40,681 nucleotides of DNA from a virus. Numbering within the stretch: the first letter of the stretch is position 1; every line of letters starts with the position of its first letter. Positions 36,226 to 40,681 of this stretch are shown piece by piece. The stretch lies in IMG/VR virus record IMGVR_UViG_3300031784_003532, positions 1-40,681 of that record. One strand, given 5' to 3'. The notes beneath the pieces are model-generated. The model did not search any database, had not been told where the DNA came from, and worked only from the letters and a program-made list of their open reading frames with translations. The translations under genes were made by a program, and so were the position numbers.

Positions 36226-37219
36226 GTTGCACGGCTGGGGACCCAGAGACAACACGTCCATCGAAGATCGACTCATGCACGAGCGTCGAGGCTTTGATCG
36301 TCTGTACAGCGACATGCCAGTGTTAGCTGCACAGCGGTCTGAAGCACCGCTAACGAACCTAATGGCTGAAAGGTGGGAGCAGTTTCAGTCAGACAAAGGG
36401 AGGGGCGCTGGTTCGTACGACTTGACGCTCGTGCAAGAGTTCGTATGGGGCAAGGCGTTTGACTGGCTGCCGCAGATCATCGGCAGCTGTGTCCTCAGCA
36501 ACACGCTTCGTCCTTGGGTGACTCGATCGTCGTATCAGATTGGCATGCGTGGCGACGGCAATGAGTTCCTTGGGCGTAATGAGTTCACACCGTACAACCT
36601 TTCCTTCTACGCACCGTTCTCGTATGGAGAAGCAAGACGCCGAGCGAAGATGAAAGGCAGCGATGGTCTCTACTGCGAGGCTGCTTATGACTCACTCACC
36701 AAGTGCGGTGTTCTGCCATGCAGCGTCCCAGCCCTGATGGACCTCTTGAAGAAGCTGAATGTCGCGTCTGACAAGGACTACCCTGAACCTCAGAGCAAGA
36801 CCGTGTATCGAGCCTTTGGCGACTGGCAGTACATTGATGAGCTAACCAAGTACTGTGACTTCAGGCTTTTGGAAACGAAAAGCGTTACCACACTCGACGC
36901 TCTTTTAGCCGCTCACAAGGAGTTCAAGCCAGCGTCCGTATGCAGCGCGGTTGCCATCCGCAAGATTGGCACTCATAAAGATGGCTTTGATATTCACGCC
37001 CGCAACCCTAATGACGTGTGGATGCACAACATGAGTTTCGAAGGCTTTTTCTTGTCGTCTGACGGGAAGCTGTTCGTGAAACTCTCCAACAAGTCATGGG
37101 GCCCGAATGCCGTTTACAACTTGCCTGTCGAAGAAGTTGACGGGTGGTTTAAGCGCAACATGCTGACGGTGCAAACCATCGGCGAGATCGATCTTCCCAA
37201 GTCAGTACCGTTCACTTAA
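36218..37219 (+). CDS. Papain-like (C1) cysteine peptidase
   Basis: A 333-residue protein with the papain-like triad pattern: QIIGSCVLSNTLRPW (Cys in the helix after a Gly-Ser), VWMHNMSFEGFF (His) and KLSNKSWGPNAVYNLP (Asn-Lys-Ser-Trp-Gly, the typical N-S-W-G end). The C-terminus VDGWFKRNML fits. It may act in virion maturation, in host envelope degradation, or as a lysin partner of the holin-like gene directly downstream. No signal peptide is evident, so export would need a holin or another route. Confidence 0.82.
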   Translation: MNELHGWGPRDNTSIEDRLMHERRGFDRLYSDMPVLAAQRSEAPLTNLMAERWEQFQSDKGRGAGSYDLTLVQEFVWGKAFDWLPQIIGSCVLSNTLRPWVTRSSYQIGMRGDGNEFLGRNEFTPYNLSFYAPFSYGEARRRAKMKGSDGLYCEAAYDSLTKCGVLPCSVPALMDLLKKLNVASDKDYPEPQSKTVYRAFGDWQYIDELTKYCDFRLLETKSVTTLDALLAAHKEFKPASVCSAVAIRKIGTHKDGFDIHARNPNDVWMHNMSFEGFFLSSDGKLFVKLSNKSWGPNAVYNLPVEEVDGWFKRNMLTVQTIGEIDLPKSVPFT

Positions 37220-37548
37220 TGGAGAGCGTGGTGGATGTTAGAACAGGAATTGTCTTCTACGCAGCAGTATGGCTCATCGGATTCACGACGGCATTTGTTC
37301 GTGTATTGCGGGATGACGCTTATAAATCTTTTGTGCACTGCGTTAGTGTCAGTAGTGCATCTGGATTTTTCTGCTTCGCAGTCGTTAGCATTGTTAGCGG
37401 TGATAACGCTGATGGTATCAGTGGAAGCTGGTATTGGTTGGGTGTTGCAGCACTTATCGGTCTAGCAGTCAAAGAGCAGGACGCCATCGCGCGAGCATTA
37501 CTCTCCAAGATCTTGAAGGTGTTCACAGATGACGACATTAGGTCCTAA
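37219..37548 (+). CDS. Holin-like membrane protein (3 membrane spans)
   Basis: A 109-residue protein with three hydrophobic spans (IVFYAAVWLIGFTTAFV, SSASGFFCFAVVSIVS, WYWLGVAALIGLAVK) and a charged C-terminus (KVFTDDDIRS). Size and topology fit a class I holin, and the adjacent peptidase could be its lysis partner. The start overlaps the peptidase stop; GTGs at residues 4 and 5 are alternatives. Without a recognised endolysin in the window, the lysis role is provisional. Confidence 0.6.
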   Translation: MESVVDVRTGIVFYAAVWLIGFTTAFVRVLRDDAYKSFVHCVSVSSASGFFCFAVVSIVSGDNADGISGSWYWLGVAALIGLAVKEQDAIARALLSKILKVFTDDDIRS

Positions 37549-37894
37549 GCCAAAACGACTCGACCTGTACGTAACCCGAGGCCTGACGTGGGCAAAGGGC
37601 TTACAGATCAAAAATGCCGATGGGACCTATCTTGATCTCACCGGCCATGCCTTCGTAGGAGGGATTCGCAAGACCTCTTCGTCTGCCGCGTTTTATGCGT
37701 TCTCATTTACGCAGCTTTCAACTAACACCTTTGAATGGTCGCTGCCTGACAGCGTATCGTCGGCGATGCCTGTTGGGTGCAACGATTCTGATCCTGCTTC
37801 AAAGTATGTGTACGACGTACTTTGGACACGCCCAGGCAATGATCCTGTCTGCATTATGAAAGGCGTGGTTACACTTAACCCGAAAGTGACATGA
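37529..37894 (+). CDS. Tail or baseplate-associated protein (Ig/BppU-like)
   Basis: A 121-residue beta-rich protein. It has the pattern RGLTWAKGLQIKNADGTYLDLTGHAFVGGIRKT, FEWSLPDSVSS and YVYDVLWTRPGNDPVCIMKGVVTLNPKVT, often seen in small phage proteins near baseplate or fibre genes. It probably folds as a beta sandwich. The function is unproven. Confidence 0.65.
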   Translation: MTTLGPKPKRLDLYVTRGLTWAKGLQIKNADGTYLDLTGHAFVGGIRKTSSSAAFYAFSFTQLSTNTFEWSLPDSVSSAMPVGCNDSDPASKYVYDVLWTRPGNDPVCIMKGVVTLNPKVT

Positions 37895-38268
37895 GCGACA
37901 TCGTAGACGTAGAGATCATCGACGATTATGACATCGTCTTAGAGATACTGCAAGGTGTAGTGACGATCAGCTCCGGCGATACCGGTGCATTCGTCAGCTA
38001 CGGCCAAGAACAGCAGCTCTCATTGGCGCAGTATCGACAAGCGAGACGCAACCTCAACACTGGGTCTGGACCTACTTTAACATATAACATCGATGGTCGT
38101 TTGACGTCGATACTGTACTCAGACGGCTCATCAAAAACGTTCACGTACGACGGCGCCGGGCTGTTAACCTCCGTGCAGTTCACCGCAGGGCCACGTGTGT
38201 ACACGAAGACGTTGGCTTATTCGAGTGGAAAGCTCGTTAGTGTAACAGAATCCATAACGGGGGTATAG
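37891..38268 (+). CDS. Small virion protein with YD-repeat-like motif
   Basis: A 125-residue protein. After an acidic N-terminus (DIVDVEIIDDYDIVLE), residues about 60-100 read TYNIDGRLTSILYSDGSSKTFTYDGAGLLTSVQF, two copies of the Tyr-Asp repeat pattern seen in RHS proteins. The C-terminus is beta-rich. In the fibre region it may be an adhesion or trimer module. Confidence 0.65.
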   Translation: MSDIVDVEIIDDYDIVLEILQGVVTISSGDTGAFVSYGQEQQLSLAQYRQARRNLNTGSGPTLTYNIDGRLTSILYSDGSSKTFTYDGAGLLTSVQFTAGPRVYTKTLAYSSGKLVSVTESITGV

Positions 38269-38274
38269 TGCATT

Positions 38275-38490
38275 ATGGTAGACGTGACATTGCCCGTTGG
38301 GTTGAAGGCATTAGACATCGTAAGAGGCGCGCCCGAGTACGTCGTAGCCGTACCATTCGTCGTCACTAGTATGCTAGACTTTGTCTTGTGCTGTAGACGC
38401 GATGAAGTGCTAAGCCCAGCTTGCGCGTTCTTGAGTGCCACGGTCCTTGGATTAGACATCACGGAGACAGCAAATGAAATCAGCGATTGA
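38275..38490 (+). CDS. Hypothetical small protein (71 aa)
   Basis: A 71-residue mostly hydrophobic protein (DVTLPVGLKALDIVRGAPEYVVAVPFVVTSMLDFVLCC, then LSPACAFLSATVLGL). It lies between the YD-repeat protein and the large fibre gene on the same strand and overlaps the latter by 17 bp. The ribosome site is not convincing. Unrecognised. Confidence 0.5.
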   Translation: MVDVTLPVGLKALDIVRGAPEYVVAVPFVVTSMLDFVLCCRRDEVLSPACAFLSATVLGLDITETANEISD

Positions 38491-40621
38491 GCAAGTGTTC
38501 AATGGCTCATTAGCCCAAGTAGCAGTCGGCGGTGCGTATGACCCGACGAAGATCAACAGAGGCAAGCATACAGGCCAGTTCAATCTGGGCGCAGGCGATG
38601 CAGACAAGTTCATTGGCCCAGCGCCGCTAAGCGTCGGCAATCTCGCAGAGTCATCGCTAGGCATCCCTAGCGGGTTCTTGCATCCGATAAAAATAACTGA
38701 CGACCTCTTTTGGGTTTTCGGCATGGATAGTGCTACATCGGCGGCTACTCGACGCGTCCAGCTGTGGACGTTCGTACCATCAACCTGCACTTATACGTTT
38801 GTAGGCGCTATCACACTAACTTTCCCGACGGCCACAGGCCATAATGTTCGCGGTATGCGCGTCGTACTAACGAATCATACCACGGGAACCGTTTCCGTGA
38901 CAGGGTCTAGCGTTATTGGCGCTGGGACGTCTTGGCTGACAGGCTTAAGCGTAGGCTCAAGGATAGGCTTCGGGTCAACTAATCCCAACCAAATAACCAC
39001 TTGGTACCAGATCTCTAGCTTCGTGTCTGACACATCGCTGTCCTTAACAGCCAACGCAGGTAACATTGCAGCTGGAACACCGTATGTGATTCAAGACTTG
39101 ATGGTCGTGCACGCTACGACGAATGCGACTTCGACTAACGGCGGCTTGTTCGTGGCCAAAGGTCTTCGGTTTGAAGACTTCACGAATCCATCGACAACCA
39201 TCCCTGCGGCGACGACTATCGATAAGATTAAAGCCGTGTATTGGCTCAAAGACGCAGCGACTGTAGTGAATACCATCATTGGCGGTTGCGCACTGGGTGA
39301 TCTTGATTCGTTGACGCAGCAGTATGTGTATTCCACTAACGGCACCTCAACGATTCAGATCTTCAGGTATAACATACGAGCGCCGCTAACGCTGACCGCA
39401 GGGGCGGCTGTGTTAACTGGGTCTGACATGGTAGTAACTGGCGGCCAGGCCGTCACCGGCGCGCTGTCTCAACTTAATAACGGGAGAGTGGCAACACTAC
39501 AACACGGGCCAGGATCCGGGGTGCCATCGCTGTACTTACTCACTGCCACTAGAATACTAAGAGCGCCTCTAAGCAATATCACCGCCGGCAACGTATCATG
39601 GATCGCAGACTCGATGGCTGAGTCCGTTCCCGGCGGCACGAATACTAACGTGTCCGGTGGGTCGACCGTGTTTCATACGTTTGATGTAGCTAGTGGTCTT
39701 GACAAGATAGTGCTCGGAGTGCTTAACACCGTAGCAACTGGGTCGATTTACATTACAGACTATAACACGACAGGCGCGCAGTTCGATAGGCGAGCATCAT
39801 GTTTAACGAGTCAACTGCCGTCATCCTTACGCGACCTAGATAGCCCCATACACTTACATTACGTTTCAGGCAGTGCCCCTACGTTATGGGTGGAAGATGG
39901 TTGGATGTTTTGGGTGTACAACTCTGCCACCACGACAACTCAAAACGCATTCACAGCCTATCCTTTAGGCGCTGATATGATGTACGAGGCTGAGGCTCCA
40001 AATAGAATCATATGTCCGAAGATGTCGTTAGGGTCGATACCGTCAAAGCTGTATCGCGTCGCAGTTAACTCCGTGCAGACGCTAGGAAGCGCGCTCTACG
40101 GCGTCGCGCCTGACATGTACAAGGCCTATGTTCGTACGTCTGGCATTGACACTAACACTGGAGTATGGGTTGAAGTCCCTCCAAACGGCGATTTGAGCGG
40201 CCTTGATGCTAATGGTGACATTCAATTTTCATTCACGTTCCGCACCGCCGGCACGATAATGTTGCCTGCGCGTGTCCAGTCTCTTGCATTGATTTATGAG
40301 ACTGAGGATTCGCTGCCAAGTCAGTACCGCTGGAACTTTGGAGACTTTAACCAGACGACTGGCACGTTTGCATTTAAGCAGGCTGAGCTGTTTAGCGGCA
40401 TCGTACCGCTTCACACGATTAACATTTATCGAGCCGACACTAATGCACTAGTGCTAACGCAGACGAGTGCAGAAACGACTAATGGAACTTTCGAATACTT
40501 TAATGGGTCAGCCTGGGTTGTAGGTCTCGGGTCGGATGTCATCGGCACACGCCGTAGATTCGTCCCAACTGGATCACTTCCCGGCGGTGTTGACCTTTAT
40601 GCGAAGTTAACGGTGGCGTAA
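38474..40621 (+). CDS. Large tail/fibre protein
   Basis: A 715-residue protein, beta-rich and abundant in Thr, Ser, Gly and Asn throughout, typical of tail fibre, appendage or spike proteins. The N-terminal part (IEQVFNGSLAQVAVGGAYDPTKINRGKHTG) could be the attachment domain, and residues about 120-190 (GTVSVTGSSVIGAGTSWLTGLSVGSRIGFGS) have a structure like tail fibre beta modules. The next gene starts in the stop codon (TAATG). It is probably part of receptor binding. No enzymatic motif was recognised. Confidence 0.75.
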   Translation: MKSAIEQVFNGSLAQVAVGGAYDPTKINRGKHTGQFNLGAGDADKFIGPAPLSVGNLAESSLGIPSGFLHPIKITDDLFWVFGMDSATSAATRRVQLWTFVPSTCTYTFVGAITLTFPTATGHNVRGMRVVLTNHTTGTVSVTGSSVIGAGTSWLTGLSVGSRIGFGSTNPNQITTWYQISSFVSDTSLSLTANAGNIAAGTPYVIQDLMVVHATTNATSTNGGLFVAKGLRFEDFTNPSTTIPAATTIDKIKAVYWLKDAATVVNTIIGGCALGDLDSLTQQYVYSTNGTSTIQIFRYNIRAPLTLTAGAAVLTGSDMVVTGGQAVTGALSQLNNGRVATLQHGPGSGVPSLYLLTATRILRAPLSNITAGNVSWIADSMAESVPGGTNTNVSGGSTVFHTFDVASGLDKIVLGVLNTVATGSIYITDYNTTGAQFDRRASCLTSQLPSSLRDLDSPIHLHYVSGSAPTLWVEDGWMFWVYNSATTTTQNAFTAYPLGADMMYEAEAPNRIICPKMSLGSIPSKLYRVAVNSVQTLGSALYGVAPDMYKAYVRTSGIDTNTGVWVEVPPNGDLSGLDANGDIQFSFTFRTAGTIMLPARVQSLALIYETEDSLPSQYRWNFGDFNQTTGTFAFKQAELFSGIVPLHTINIYRADTNALVLTQTSAETTNGTFEYFNGSAWVVGLGSDVIGTRRRFVPTGSLPGGVDLYAKLTVA

Positions 40622-40681
40622 TGGCATTAGAAGCAGCCGGCGGAGTTGTCTTAATAAGAATAGACGACATGCCCGGCATCG
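40621..40681 (+). CDS. Start of a further gene (cut by the window end)
   Basis: ATG at 40621 overlaps the stop of the fibre gene (TAATG) and opens a frame MALEAAGGVVLIRIDDMPG that runs off the right end. Only 20 residues are visible, so nothing can be said about function. Confidence 0.55.
   Translation, partial: MALEAAGGVVLIRIDDMPGI

Noticed and set aside
1-40681. tRNA genes
   Set aside because: No cloverleaf with a T-loop (GTTCRANNC) and acceptor pairing was noticed. A covariance search was not possible here.

Overview
The window is part of the genome of a tailed double-stranded DNA bacteriophage (Caudoviricetes). It has a phage family A DNA polymerase, a TOPRIM primase fused to a helicase, a phage nucleotide-metabolism set, a terminase, a Mu-type portal / minor head / protease block with a lambda-type capsid protein, and a very long tail or fibre gene. 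Both ends cut through genes (DNA polymerase at the left, a protein following the fibre gene at the right), so the genome is longer than the window. No tRNA, integrase, transposase or CRISPR array was seen. The host cannot be read directly. Three small Sec-exported proteins inside the virion region, one with a Cys-x4-Cys pair and a basic tail, are weakly reminiscent of Planctomycetota proteins.

Layout. Genes on 1-16.9 kb all run leftward and genes on 17.9-40.7 kb all run rightward. They diverge from a roughly 0.9 kb non-coding core (16.97-17.89 kb) that holds 184-bp tandem repeats. The far left arm (1-11.3 kb) is the replication and nucleotide block: SNF2-type ATPase, an unidentified conserved protein, a primase with an MCM-like AAA+ domain, MazG-like pyrophosphatase, C5-cytosine methyltransferase, a thymidylate-synthase-fold enzyme with the dCMP-hydroxymethylase signature, dNMP kinase, dCMP deaminase and DNA polymerase. 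The right arm (19.1-25.1 kb) has small proteins, a pyrimidine-dimer-glycosylase-like protein, ATP-dependent DNA ligase, a sugar-activation set (kinase-like, HAD phosphatase, nucleotidyltransferase, glycosyltransferase) and a VRR-NUC nuclease. After an inverted-repeat-rich control region (25.1-25.43 kb) come a sigma-like factor and the packaging, head and tail genes.

The most remarkable part is 11.5-19.7 kb, an array of small unknown genes. Ten near-identical sigma70-like promoters (TTTAC[A/T], 17 bp, GATAAT) are present, eight leftward and two rightward. Each is placed so that a 9-bp stem-loop begins about 4 nt from the predicted transcript start. Behind most genes lie repeated 3' modules (B, C, D, A) that form long hairpins. 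Compensatory changes between copies indicate that the folding is under selection. Where two genes share one promoter, three canonical type II hammerhead ribozymes sit exactly between the cistrons (13167-13217 minus, 18167-18223 plus, 19388-19437 plus). Their cleavage would free each downstream message with its own 5'-terminal hairpin. I infer that the region is a host-takeover or anti-defence island built from exchangeable cassettes, resembling in principle the promoter/stem-loop (PeSL) cassettes of T4-type phages, with ribozyme processing added.

A second theme is DNA modification. The hydroxymethylase-like enzyme, MazG-like pyrophosphatase, dNMP kinase, C5 methyltransferase, nucleotidyltransferase, HAD enzyme, kinase-like protein and two glycosyltransferases together would fit synthesis of a glycosylated cytosine in the virion DNA. 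This is inference from gene content.
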